Assembly: GCA_010645155.1 (NCBI GenBank)
Contig: CM021321.1
Span: 9,782,414-9,846,413 of the forward strand
DNA from: Tigriopus japonicus
Lineage: Eukaryota; Arthropoda; Copepoda; Harpacticoida; Harpacticidae
Reading direction: 5' to 3'
Length of the DNA stretch: 64,000 bases
The position numbers and the translations under genes are program-made. Below are positions 46,126 through 58,400 of this stretch, piece after piece. Every line of letters begins with the position of its first letter. Within the stretch, counting starts at the first letter, position 1. Under the pieces are notes generated by a model, which saw only the letters and a list, made by a program, of their open reading frames with translations, did not search any database and was not told the origin of the DNA.

Positions 46126-49100
46126 ATGACTTCCTTTCACCACCGGAAAAGGTCGCCTTTCCACGAGATTTGACCTTGATTAGGAATCTTCTCCGACCAT
46201 ATGAATCCACAATAACATATCAGGTAACAAGGTGTATGTGTATGTTTCACCATGTTGAGTACAATGGGAGGAATACGTCTCTAGGGATTGCGTTTCAGGG
46301 TTTCATGTCAAATGCGAAGATAATTCTCCTGGGAACGAGCATTGCTTGACTTACAGTTTCCTCTAGTATGTCATGCACTCATGTCAACTCGCTCGATTCT
46401 GTGTAGATGTGTCAGTTTCATGTCAAACCAGTCGTCTGGACGACTCCTTTTGATCTCGTTTTATTTCAATTCCACATGCACAAACTATTTGGAACCAAAT
46501 CCAACGGCGTGGTCCAAGTTGGAAATAGAAAAATTGAGAATCCCTTTTTCCATTTTTTTTCCTAAATTCTTGAACTTCCAATCTTTTCCATCCCCAACTG
46601 AGAACGGGAGAGAAAGTTGTTCACAGTCAGGGGTATAAAGTCCACTAATGACATCAGATCGGCGGAAATGGATCCCAGGGAACCGGAGGGTACTTAACAA
46701 AAAGAATCCCCTCTGTCTTTTCGCTCGGGGGAATTCGAAGAATGCTGCCGTGTAGAAAATCAAGGGACACAGAAGAGTCAAGCCATCGGATAAGACAATA
46801 AGGAAACGCTTCCTCTGAGCATCCTCTCTCCCTCTTTCTGCTTTTAATGTCTGGTCGGAATGACCTTCACCAACCCGGTGAAGGTCTTTAAGGCTGCTTC
46901 AGTAAGACACAAGAGGACCACGGAGGGCCGTCTATTACAGAGGAATGTGGGTACATCCTATTATGAAGTAGTGGTCCATGGACCGACAAGTCTATCATGG
47001 GACCATGGGAGAGAGGGGAGAGGGAACGACGACAGCAACCAGAGGAATCAGAGAGTAAGGGCTCATCCCAGAATAAGATTTGGAACGGAAGAGAGACTTT
47101 GATCCTAGTTTAATGACTGGGAATACAAAAAGAATGTTGACTCAATTAGGAGATTGCCCTAAAAGACAACAAGAGACGAGACGAGGAACAAGGAATGTTA
47201 TCCCAGATTTGTCAGTTTTCATCACCACAAGGGATTTCTCTCGCTCAGTGTTGGCTGCATTTGGCCTCAGACTCGAGATTCCATTCAAGATGATGGATGT
47301 GAGGAAAACTTCAAGCTGACTTGAGACACGGGAAAAAATGCCTCTTGTTTGTGTTTTACATCAAATTTGGGCTGTTTTCGTAGCATATGTACCTTGTGCT
47401 CGAAAAGGTCATCTTCACCCGATTAAGAGATCAGTGGGTGGAAATGTAAACCAAAGCCACAACAGGAGATCTGGTGGTAATTAAAGGCTTACCTTGAGCT
47501 GGTCTTTGATCGTTTTCTTACAACACTGATTCGTTCAATCTCGTTCAGATTCAATGCAGAGGGAATGAAACGAAATGAGGCGTTGAAAAACGAATTGTCT
47601 AGTATTTTACATCGGAGAAAGTGATGTGCGGAATGTTAGAATTGCACTGAGAGAACGAGTACTTGACATCTACGACGTCTGAAGAAAGAAGACCGAGTTA
47701 GTTCTCTGTGGCCTTTGTTCCACAAATTGCTCGGCAAACGACGTAAAATCAACTTGAATCGTCTCCTCCGTTAATGAGCTGTTTTTAAATGGCAAACTAT
47801 ACCCGTTTAATAGCTCTAGTGAAATCCTGTCGTACCATTCAAGCGTGAAACAAAGTTCCACTACTGTACTACTGTACGCATAAAGCCAATAAATCAAGTT
47901 TTTCCAAGTTTACCGCCGAAGTTTAGTCGAGTGATCGTTGTAATACCTTATCGCATCTTCCTCTCACCCAAAAGGCGATGGAACTCACGAAAGAATTCCA
48001 GCCATCTGGCTCCCTATTTCATGTCCGAACAAAATTTGAATACATAAATAATGTCCTCTCCCCAACCACCCTTTTTTCTCAACTTCAATTTTGAATAGGC
48101 TCTTTGAAGCCATTGTTAGGTACAAGACATCGTCGTCGTACCATGCCTGTCTGAAGTATGGAAATATGGCAGTGAAGTCTACCAATACGTAGTACATTGG
48201 CACCACTTTATCGTTCTTCTTAGCGATTCAAGATAGAGCGACTGAATAATGTTCCATGTTAGGTCATCTCAAATGGACCAGAGCATCATGCGACCATTCG
48301 GTCCAGATTGGCACTTCATTTGAAAGGGTTCATTTCTTTGCGTGACTAGGGAACGCGCTTTGCATTCATTGCATTTGCAATTGGCCTTGAAGGATTTAAA
48401 TGGGTTTTCCGTGAAGTGGGATCTCAGATTTAAAGAGCTTCGCCACTTGAAATCGCCCATGGGGGTCTTGTGTACCCAATTAGACTTTCGTTGGAAACGT
48501 TTTCCGTCTTGTTGGCGGGAACAACGTGTTTTGGCAAAGAAACACGACACTTCCAAGTGATTTGACATCCCTGTTTTTAAGCGACACGACGGGCTGGATG
48601 TCACTAAACTGGAAACTGCTTGGGCGCAAATTCAATCTCTCAAGATGGGATAAAGTTCCAGAGCCGTTTTGGCAATATTCTGAATCGTCTCCGAGTGGAA
48701 CTTCGGCTACGTTCGTTCGTTCATTCATTCATTCATTTTCGGTTCAAACTGGGGCAAAGAAACATTTCACGTTTTCTAGATGGATTGATTGCTGTTTCAC
48801 TAAATCTTTCTCGAGTCTGATTTTTATTGCGACGGAGACAGAAGCCTTAGAATGAAAGTCCTCTATCAGCAACTCCTCACCCAACCAATCACGACCAATA
48901 TACATGTGAAATCAGCTTCTATTGTCCCCGAGCCAAAATCTGTTATCATCAATAGTTGGGCGAATGCTCCTGGAATTCGTTCCAAGATGAATGGACCAAA
49001 CAAAGTTCTTCATTCTTTTCGTTTAGTTTTAACTTCCTCGCACTTTACATTAGGGTTGAATGTATACCAATATTATGATGAATTGGTGGAATACTGCTTA

Positions 49101-51457
49101 CAAGAAAAGGTTGAATTGGGTTGAGTAGTAAAATCATTGGCCTTTTTGGATGGCCAAGACAAACGATGGTTTTTAGAGGTCGATTGCACAGGAGTGGAAA
49201 AAGAAATATGGTGCCTCCTGAATTCTTGGTTTGAAAGGAGACAGAAAAAAGATTTACTACTTTCCACACTTGGCAAGGAAACCCAAATACTTCATGAAAA
49301 AGGCTCAAGATAAATCCAAAAGGAGTCTCGTGGTTCTTGGAGGTACGAATGGATTCATGGAAGAGGTAGTAGAAACACCGTTTTTGGCACTTTGATTGGC
49401 AGCTAAATTGAAGGCGGGAAGCCCTAACCTCAATTCGTGGCGGGGGAGTTCTAGATTAACACTCAGGCACGCCCACTCATTTATTCCGAAATTAGACACG
49501 GCAAATCCTACTCCAAAAACTGGTTGTCAGATTTTCTAGCCTTTAAAGCTGAAATGGAAATGTGAAGCTTGTGTCGTCATATTTTGCTCCAGTGTTCTAA
49601 TCAGTATAAGTTTTCCCTTCATTGCTTGTCAATGGCTATTGAGGGCCCTTCATGAAGGTCAACCAGGGCCTTGTGGACCCATGTGGACCAATTTTCAAAC
49701 ACAATGGGCGTCTCTGTCTTTGCTTGTCTTTCCACAATATGGAACGAAAACAGACTGAGGATGCTCACAAAGCAAACAGGCAACGAAGACGAAAACTTTC
49801 TCACCGTCTTTTTGGATCAATCCTGATCAGGCGGAACGAGAGACTTGATCCAATGTTCCATGTCTATACCAACCAACCAACCAACAACAGGTGATCACTC
49901 AATCAGAACCCTAATTAAGAGCAAACAAAGACCTAAAAAGAATCAGGCCTTCACTAGAACGGAAACTCACTTTATGACCACCAAACTCTCTTTTTCGCCA
50001 AACGTTAGTTCCACAGCCTTTAAACGAATGTTCCTCAAGTTTCGAGGATCATCCTTGGTATTGTCACCAAAGCGAGGGTTTATGATTGTTGCCATAATGG
50101 GCACTCAAAACTTAGCGCCAAGTTTTTCTCAAGGTGAAATAGATTGTTCCAAAAGAACCACAGATGAGAGGTCCTTGGCCTTTGAAAAGTACTGTACTCT
50201 AGAGTGGACTGCAGTGGCAAGGCCAAAAAAAGGAGGCTCAGTGCTCAAAAGATACAGATCTGAAATTCCCAGGGTTTATTGCCGCGCCCACATTCCCTTT
50301 TCAAGTTTGCAGTAGACTTTTCGTGTAACTTGAGACAAACAGGTCCCCCCATCATCAAGGGACCCTCATCTGGTCACTTTGTGACCTCGACGAACTTCAG
50401 GCATTACGATACCATCTCATCTCTCAACTAGAGCAGACACAGTTCAAAACAGTCGCAGTTAGACTCGTAAGAAATTGCTCCCGAGGCTACGGAGGTCGTC
50501 TTTTCGAGAAGCCAGAAGATCCTAATTGCTTAAAAAAGGGGCTACACACATATCCATAAGCTGTTTAGAAGGACAATGCTGGAGGATAGTAAGGGCCTTT
50601 ACTAGGCGAAGTGTGCGTGAGCCTTTTGAAGGTCGTAGTGCGAGCAACTCACAGAGTGGAACAACCACGGAAAGTTTCCCTCATTCTGGAGAAGGGACAA
50701 GCGCAACGAGAGCCTCAGGGTAGTCAGGAAAGCTAGTGAGTTACTGGGATGCATCCACCTCCAATGGAACAACTCATGGAAAGGATGGAACTCTGACACT
50801 GTCAAAGAAAATCTAAACTTGCTTTCATCTTCAACACTGATTTGTTCCATTGCTCCGAGAATGAGACAGGAGTAATCTCGATCTATGGACTTGGAGGGAT
50901 TTCTGGATTGGTTCTTGCACTTTTATGAGTGCCTGGTCGTTTTAGGAACATTGGAACACGGAAATGTTCTTGTGGCAATCTTCATACACGGCAATTGTTG
51001 GAACTGGAAGGAAAAACAACCACGTTGGCAGATTCTCGAATTGGTTGCTCCCCAAAGTCTGTTATATCCTGTCTGTGAATATTTCGGCGCATTTCATTTC
51101 GAGATAACTAACAGATCATTGCTCAAGAGAGCGAAGGAAATAAATTGTTTGATACCCTCTCTATCTATTCAAGAATCAGGGCATTGAAATCCGATCATGT
51201 GAAAAACCACTTTGAAGCACAAGAAAGGTAGTTGAATCCCTCAGAGACCAGTTTTCCTATTGTTGACCCTTCACCAATTTCTTTCAGATGTTATTGTTGG
51301 ATTCATGTACACTCATATAAGATACCATTGACTCAATGCAGGGCCATGATAACCGCTCATATTGGCACAACAATCGATTCGGATTAGATCATCGGGTTTT
51401 TAGTGGCACAAAGAAACCCTAATCCACATTTTTGGATATTCAGATATTCCAGAATTG
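46126..51457. other. Non-coding stretch without recognised gene
   Basis: Less AT-rich than the middle of the window. Open frames on both strands (46860-47319, 48269-48855, 49845-50315, 50885-51187) have no recognised domain, no splice pair and often overlap one another, so none is annotated. (TTCA)n at about 48716-48737 is a small microsatellite. GTTCCA/TGGAAC words are frequent. Confidence 0.45.
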
Positions 51458-51465
51458 TTCATTAC
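51458..51465. repeat. 8-bp target site duplication, left
   Basis: TTCATTAC here is repeated exactly at 52545-52552, outside the two 20-bp inverted ends. Confidence 0.92.
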
Positions 51466-51725
51466 TAGGGCTGGGGGAAAAAGTTGATTAGAAAGGGTGT
51501 TTTAGTCACTAGAAAAGTCGGAAAAATCAAGTAAAATAGTTGATTAAACGTCTTAAAATAGTTGAATAGAGTCGAGCAATTAACAGATAGTGTAACAAAT
51601 AAAACAAATTCTGGTGTGCAACATAGTGGCAATTGTACGTTTTCCATACAATAAGCATTAAATGAGAAATAATGCATAAAAATTCATAATGCACAAAAAA
51701 ATCTAAAAGCATTAAACTGACTCCT

Positions 51726-51973
51726 GCGGACGAATTCAGATCGGGATTCTTGAGGCCAAATGACTAGAGGACTCAGGCTTTGGTGTTCAAAGGCTTGAAT
51801 TTTGTTACACGAGGGATTTCTTTGTCCCTTGATCTCATGTTGTTGATAAACTAAATTTTTAATGAAGATCGGAATTTTTAAGTAACTTTTATCAAGTTTT
51901 TTGAAGGGCAAGTCTAGGCTCGGACATATCCCTAGCCATTTGGCCCCAAGAATCCCTAGCTGAATTCGTCCGC
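51726..51973. repeat. Internal 37-bp inverted repeat pair inside the hAT-like element
   Basis: 51726-51762 (GCGGACGAATTCAG then GGATTCTTG and GCCAAATG) matches the complement of 51937-51973 with three differences in 37. The 174 bases between are unique. This may be an older element nested inside, as the ends look like terminal repeats themselves. Confidence 0.82.
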
Positions 51974-51980
51974 CCACACC

Positions 51981-52265
51981 GTGGCGGAGTTTGCCGTGGC
52001 GGAGTTTGCCGTGGCGGAGTTTGCCGTGGCGGAGTTTGCCGTGGCGGAGTTTGCCGTGGCGGAATACGCCGTGGCGGAATACGCCGTGGTGGAGTTTGCC
52101 ATGGCGGAGTTTGCCGAGGCGGCGTTTTCTGTGGCGGAAATCACTGTTGGGGGAGTTAACTTGGCGGAGTTCAATGTTGGCGGAGTTGATTGCTGGGGGA
52201 GTTCACCTTGGCGGAAATCACTTGGTGCAAACATGCTGGGGGAGACCATTGTTGGGGGAGTTGTA
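51981..52265. repeat. 15-bp minisatellite, 19 units
   Basis: GTGGCGGAGTTTGCC repeats in register for about 19 units. The first five are identical, the next few carry one or two changes (GTGGCGGAATACGCC), and the last eight keep little more than GGCGGAG or GGGGGAG. The unit is a multiple of three, so several frames stay open (AVAEF and PWRSL forward, ANSAT reverse); none has start, context or composition of a real gene. The minus-strand peptide superficially recalls pentapeptide-repeat proteins but lacks their central Leu/Phe. Confidence 0.92.
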
Positions 52266-52544
52266 TGGGAACCGCCTTTCGGTGCTCTTTAATGAAAAAT
52301 CCGTTTTTTTTTGCTGATTGGTGAGAGAGGGACCCATAATAGTTGAAAAACTATTATGGTCAAAATTACCCGGAAAAGTTAAAAAATACCTTCAAAAATA
52401 CCCGGAAAAGTTAAAAAACCTTCAAAAATACCCGGAATTGTTGAACACCCTCAAATATACCCGGAATAGTTGAATATAGTCAAATAAATCCAAAATAGTC
52501 AAAAAAAGTCAAAAAAAGTTGAATAACTTTTTCCCCCAGCCCTA

Positions 52545-52552
52545 TTCATTAC
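52545..52552. repeat. 8-bp target site duplication, right
   Basis: Exact TTCATTAC copy of 51458-51465. Confidence 0.92.
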
Positions 52553-53910
52553 ATACTTCCAGTCTACTTTTGGGGCTAAAGGGAGTTTTACTTTCAGAGA
52601 TTCGCCCACCACAGCCCAACAATTTGAGGCTCTCTTCCTTTGAATACCCCCCGTTTTCTCTCATTGCTGATATTGAGTTGGGTCTATTGAGCTCGAAACC
52701 AGAAAGACATGGGAGGAGAGATTTTTGCAGGTCTGCATATTTGATACGGGGTTTGGATGCTGGATGGTCTAGTTCTTCCTCTCACCAGAGGCATTTCCAG
52801 AAACCATTGGAAATATATCACATTACAAACCTAACAATTTATCATCTCAGAGAAGGAAGGGAAAGGATGCAAAGGGCATGAGGGAGGGAAAAAGGCCGAG
52901 TAAATTCGCATAACACACTCTTGTCTCAAGTAGTGGACCAACAGCGAAAGAGCGTGAGAGAGAGAGAAAGGAGACGAAAAGGCAAAAGGCTGAGTCGAAA
53001 TAAAGGCCGGTGTGCAATTTGCGATACCCAACCAAGCATGAAGATTTGAATTGAAGCCATAAAAAGAAGGGGCATCGTGGACCTCCCTAAAATTATCTGC
53101 ATACATCTTGAATAAGGTTCCCGCACACTCACTCATTCACGTGCAATATTCGGCATTCTGAATGAGACGAGATACGGAGAGAAAGACCATAACTCTTGGT
53201 GCGTAATTTGAGCGAAGGTTTGGTATTCAGCTTGATTCGTGAAAACATTTCTCTTCCGTAACACATCCAAATGTGAGAAAGAAACCATTGCTGGCATTGA
53301 CTGTCGATAAGTATCCGAATTAGTTGTAGATCGTGAATCAAATCGTCTTGATCTCATTCCGATTGGCCTTGGCCGTAGTTATCGGAAATTGTTATCCATT
53401 CCTTGATCCATAGAGTAGGGATTAACGTTGCCTAGATTCACAATGCAAGGAGAATCAGCCATATCGCAACAACAACATCAACTATTCTCGGTCTTCGAGA
53501 TCTTGAAAATGGGAGGGAGAAGGTGAGAATCCTCTTCTAAACTACAAAAAAGTGCTTCCCATCTCATAACAAATTAATGCTAATCACTTGTTTACATTCC
53601 CCACAAATGGAACGTGGAACGTGTACATGGGTTGATGTCCTGATGCTCCTTACGACAGGGTGTTTGGATCGATTCAAACTTCTGCACAGAATTGTACACG
53701 GGTTTGCGTCACCCTGCTGTCAGGCGTGTTTACACTTTTCTCTATATTGTTGAAACGTGAGCACAGATGTGTTTTATGATCGAATGGATATGTTTAGACA
53801 GCCTCTTACGGATCTGACAGTCTTTACTGTATCCAATCAAGTTCCACACATCACATGTCAAACGAATCTCGCTCATACTAGAAGCAAATATCATCTTAAA
53901 CCTCAAATAA
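52553..53910. other. Non-coding stretch
   Basis: Several overlapping frames (52519-52881 plus, 52831-53357 minus) have no domain. A GAGAGA-rich run is at about 52950-52975. Nothing else recognised before the LINE fragment. Confidence 0.45.
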
Positions 53911-54350
53911 AAACAATTTATACTGTATGTTTTCATGAGCATTCATGGGCTCTGTCCTAACCCAGGATTTGAGATCAGTTGTAGCGATCGTAGAGGTTTT
54001 ACGTGCGCTCTGAGAGCACCTCCAAATCCTAAGGAATCGAGGTTACTTCGAACAATGAAGTCCTCCTCTCTTCTTTATCGGGCTCCTTCATTGTTCAATT
54101 TGTTGCCTATTTGCCTTCGTCGGGAATATGTAGGAGCTGATCCTCTAACAGCATTTAAGGCAGGATTGGACAAATTTTTGAATACTATTCCTGACCAACC
54201 CACTATTCAAGGGTTGTACAGATCTGCCAACAGTAACTCATTGGTAGATCAAATTTCATATAAACGGTAATTTTATAAACTATATTAATCATTAACTCTC
54301 TTTACAGGGAATCCCATTCCTTGTAGCGGTATTAAAAAATCCGCCCTCCC
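53911..54350 (+). pseudogene. LINE (CR1/Jockey-like) C-terminal fragment with 3' tail
   Basis: From about 53911 the frame reads a degraded YVFMSIHGLCPNPGFEI, matching the 'hGLvPNP' region found after the reverse transcriptase domain in many LINEs. RAPSLFNLLPICLR (about 54088-54129) and a FKAGLDKFLNTIPDQP block follow, ending in NSLVDQISYKR and TAA at 54268-54270. A TAA at 53908-53910 and loss of everything upstream make it a 5'-truncated dead copy. The 3' tail (54271-54350) includes GGAATCCCATTCCTTGTAGC and a GCGG/CCGC hairpin (54326-54344). The same tail and last codons occur at 19649-19790. The protein part would have lain downstream of the reverse transcriptase domain. Confidence 0.82.
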
Positions 54351-55252
54351 TTGCATGTACCTGAAATATTGACGAAATTTATTAGGCCCTTGTTCTAATT
54401 TGGATCAACAAAAGCCTGATTGTGTCCTTCGAGAATTATGTTTGAAAATAGCCGTTGAAAATTGAACGGCAAAATAGATTTCACTCATATTTCCAACCAT
54501 TATTCATAAATTTGTTAAAAGTGACATTACATAAATTTCCGTGGTCTAGTTAACGGAACTCAATTACAAATGCGCCATTTTTTCTTCACCTCAAAATTAT
54601 TCTCAAAAGTCTTCGGAATTTAAAAATGACTTCTCCAGCTCAATTTAGCAACCGTGTTAGGGTTGCCGAACAATGACCAATTCTCGCCATTTCAGTAAAA
54701 CTGATGCCTCCAATTTTTTGCATCTTGAGTCGAAGCCAACAAGTTACATGACCTCGATCAAAACTGTGTGAAGACCCTTGGGTGTGAGCTCCCATGGGAG
54801 CAATCAAAGGGCTTTAGTCATTTCCCATGAGGGTCATGGGTTCAAGCCTTCTGCTGAAGCATCATCTTGCATTACATTAGATGGATTCGAGATGGTAAGG
54901 AAATATCAAGAACAACTCCAATTTATTCTTCTTTTTTGGCGCTTGTTGGCATCAGCACAACTGTTTGGATCCGGTTTGTGTTTGGCTCACTCAGTGATTG
55001 TTGAGTCAAGTTCGGACATTGTGCTCAAATTGTGGGATTCCCCTTCATTAAATTAGCACACTTTTTAGTTTCGGCCATGTCTTTTGCTTCGACTTTCCGA
55101 ACAACTCCATTTCAAACAAACGAAGGAAAACCCGTCGTTGTGTATTCCAGTTTAAGTTTATTCCACCGAAGAGTGACCCAACATGGAACAGCGTGGAACA
55201 TTGCCGCTTTAGGCATTGCCGTCCGCTCTCAACTCTTGGCATTTAATGTTTG
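54351..55252. other. Non-coding stretch
   Basis: A frame at 54778-55056 has no domain or donor. TGGAACA words begin to be dense near 55183. Nothing else recognised. Confidence 0.45.
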
Positions 55253-55496
55253 ATGAATTTGAATGTGGCCGAAAGACTGGAATTCAATTTAGGGCTCGTC
55301 GCATACTTGTTCGACTCGTCTTTGATCCACTTGGAGATAGTTATGTGGAACACACCTAGAGTGAGGCTTGTCACGAGACGCACGCGAATGACACAGCTCT
55401 TTTGTTCCAAATACCTCTTCCTTGCCAGCAATGAGACACAAGTTGCAATTGACCTTGAGAGAAGATCAGATGAAGGTTATCGCAGTTATCTAAATG
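55253..55496 (+). CDS. Weak candidate first exon C (81 codons plus 1 base)
   Basis: ATG 55253 opens a frame that reaches a strong donor AAATG|GTAAGT, with the intron starting at 55497. The split codon is again phase 1 and begins with G, as in exons A and B. Against it: the ATG context is poor (T at -3), the peptide (MNLNVAERLEFNLGLVAYL at the start, RRSDEGYRSYLN at the end) is not Pro/Ser-rich like the others, and the frame stays open well past the donor to 55798, as chance frames do. No domain was recognised. Confidence 0.2.
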
Positions 55497-58400
55497 GTAA
55501 GTCATGCACGAGGAAGTGCATTCTGACTTGGGATGTTCATACTCACTCGCGCAAAAATGAACGTGGAACAAAGGCAAAAGTTTTCAGCGTCTCTATTACA
55601 AAGACAGGAGGACCTCAAAGACTCGATGGCACCTCTCAATACAGAATTTGGGCATGGTCCTGGGAAACCCAATTTTGGGTTGCACGACCACGTTGTTTTA
55701 TTGGCTGTAATCTCATGCAAAATTTAGATTTGATGGGAAAAATGCACTTTTCCAAGATACCTCAAGGACCAAATAGCCAAAAAGTCAAAGCAGCTTGAGC
55801 AAAAGCTCAAATTGGAACGTGGTACAGATCATTATGAGGACACCCATGAATTCTAAGGTTTCTTTTTGTAAGACAAAACGCAAGGTCCAAAATGGAACAA
55901 GCCTCTTTTTTGTTCGAGCTTGTTCTTTTTGCTTGGTTTCTCCTTGCTCTCGTTTGAAGCACGATCTGACATTTACCCGGCTGTAGTTAGCTCTTTGGAA
56001 ATGGCCAAAGGTAATGGGCCTTGACTCCAAAACCATTTCCATGTCAACGACGGCCTTCAAGAAAGGGGCGGAACGAGAATTTTAAGAAATTAATCCGAGG
56101 CTCTCTCACCCCCCGACTCGAATTGCTTGCCTAGTTTTGTGTTGTCTGTAGGAAAATGATGGGTTCCCTCTTTTTCCCTTGTCCTTGTTTGCACAATGGA
56201 ATTTGGGGGCCTCGACAGAATTTGAGTTGAGGCCAGCCCTTTCCTGTTCAATCTCGGCCCAAAAGTCTGGCACCAATCCAATCCAAGTCATTGTCCGTTG
56301 TTCGTCGTCGAAGTCCTTGGCATTGAACGAGAGCCTATTCCAGGAAGGATGGCCAATTAGCCTCAGGCTCATTCATTATCAATTGGGATAATCAGCATGA
56401 TCTGATCTTGAACCGGGTATGGACATGGTCGAGTCCTCTTGGACGGACGGCTCTCATATCATCCCTGAGGGGCAATTGGGCTTGAACAAGGATATTGGGA
56501 GTGACACGACCAGATTTTATCGCTACTCATCCCAATGGAACAATTTGCTTGAACGGTTTGTCAGAGGGTGATTGTGGAACACGGAGCAAGAATGGACTAG
56601 AAACCAGCTCGATCTGGAAAAGTGACGGTGGGTAAATTGAATCACCTGGACCGACCTCATGCTGTCTAGAAGAAGGTTTGATTGCAAGCAATGCGTCAAA
56701 TTGAGTCCCGGAGCAAGGACGAAAGTGGTGTGTTTGTGTGTTCATTGGAACACTTGCCAGCCTCCCTGAGGTCACCGCAAGACACTTGGGGCTCCCCAAT
56801 AACCCTGAAAAAACAGACCGTGCCATTGCACCATTGCCCGAAAACATCTAAACCGAATTAGACATTCATGAGTAACTTTGAGGCTCTGGACCCGTTTTAA
56901 CACCTTGCTGGCTTAATCAAACTGTTCCAAGAAAAGCTAATTAAGCCAGCCAGCCTCTTTTGAGAACAGTAAAACGAACATTTAGGCAAGCAGTGCACTT
57001 CAACAAAGAGAATAGAATCTAGGGAGCTTATATTGACCGTTCTGGACCAATAAAGCATCATTCATGAGCAAAATTGGACTGAGGCTGGTGGGAGATGTCC
57101 TTGCATGTACATAAAACCTTGGCCCTAAACAATCAAGGCTCGTTGGGGTGCCTTCACATAAAATGGTTTTCTGACAGACCTCGACGAATGAGGACTTAGG
57201 ATGGATATTTTGGAGCAAATTAAGACAGCCTCCATCGGGAAAAGAGGTCTCTGGCACGAACGACTTTGGCTCATGCATTTTCTTATGAGGCACTGACGCT
57301 CGGAATGTCACTTGTTTTGATTGTGGGGAAGGGAGGGCTTTGGCATAAATCCTGTCAGGGGGTCTCACATTTCATCCGAAAAATAGTAAATGACAAGTCT
57401 GGGATTACCCTTCACTTCGCTGTCGGTTTTGCCCCCGGAAAAGCATCCTAGAGGATGATGGGTGAATGTGTATCTTGGTGTAACTCATTGGTATTCAGAA
57501 GGCCGAGGATGCAGTTTGTCCATGGTTATATTGGTTACATTCAGGTGGGTCAAGAGATCTAGATCCTCTGATCACTCTTCGGATCCTCCTGTCAGCCTAA
57601 TGGACCCAATCTGAAGAGTGAGCCATGATTTGCTCAAGCTAATGGGAAACGAAAATCCGCACTTCAATCGGGAAAGAAGAACGGAAGAGGCACTTTCAAG
57701 GGGAAAGTTCTTTAATTGTAAGCCTCCCAAATGGAAATTTAAAACCGTGTTCTTTGTGGTCTTGGCCTTCAAAACTATATCCTCATCTTGGATGCAAATG
57801 AGGGCTCCACCATAAAAGGCTGAGTGCCAAAGGCTCAACGACTTTAAGTTGAAGAGCAGCCTTTCTTCAAAACACTTGTCAGTTGTCAAAAATGCCCAAA
57901 CAATTGCCATCGGAAACCCATTAGACTTAACTGGCAGCACCCTTCAAGCTCTCGATTGGATATGTTCCCAATACTCTTATCGTTCTAAGTGATCTAATCA
58001 AATCCACTCTTTCAAAGTGGTCCAAATACATTTAGCTCCAAAAACTTGGTGAATTGGACGATGCAGTCCCAAACTTGTTTTCTTAAGTACTGTCATATAT
58101 CTTTGTATGTTTTTTTCGTCGCCACAGTTTGGTAACATAAGTTTCGCGTTCCAAGGTGGAACTGGAATATGGGAAGTCGCAACAGACCCTCATTAAGAAG
58201 GCACACGGCGCTCTCGAATAATTGCACTTGGGACTAGTTTATGACTCATTTTTGGCACATTCTGCTCTACTCGCATTATCCACATGAATCCATATCTACA
58301 ACCGTAAATAGTCTAACTGCATACGAAGGAACGAACGAGATGCTCCAACCATGTTTTAGTTGAAGGTCATCCCAGCAATGTTAAAGAATACTAAACAAGG

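Larger units (their letters stand above)
51466..52544. mobile_element. Non-autonomous hAT-like element carrying a minisatellite
   Basis: Perfect 20-bp terminal inverted repeats TAGGGCTGGGGGAAAAAGTT (51466-51485 and complement 52525-52544) and an exact 8-bp target duplication TTCATTAC define this 1,079-base element. Interior, in order: AAAATAGTTGA words near the left end; a 37-base inverted repeat pair (51726-51762 and 51937-51973); a 15-bp minisatellite (51981-52265); an 11-bp-stem hairpin (52334-52359); and four spaced TACCCGGAA words (52367, 52400, 52430, 52458) near the right end, probably subterminal binding sites. There is no transposase, so it would need one from a full-length hAT. The perfect ends and duplication suggest a fairly recent insertion. 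Confidence 0.92.

Noticed and set aside
49845..50315. 156-codon forward frame
   Set aside because: No domain, no splice context, no composition shift against the flanks; length is within chance in this base composition.
51956..52317. Two plus-strand frames and one minus-strand frame over the 15-bp array, including an ANSAT pentapeptide pattern
   Set aside because: All three follow from a 15-base unit without stop codons. The minus-strand pattern lacks the central Leu/Phe of pentapeptide-repeat proteins and the array sits inside a transposon.
55250..55798. Longest forward frame in its region (182 codons)
   Set aside because: It starts with TTG, has no recognisable domain and overlaps open frames on the other strand. 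Only the part up to the strong donor is kept as a weak exon candidate.
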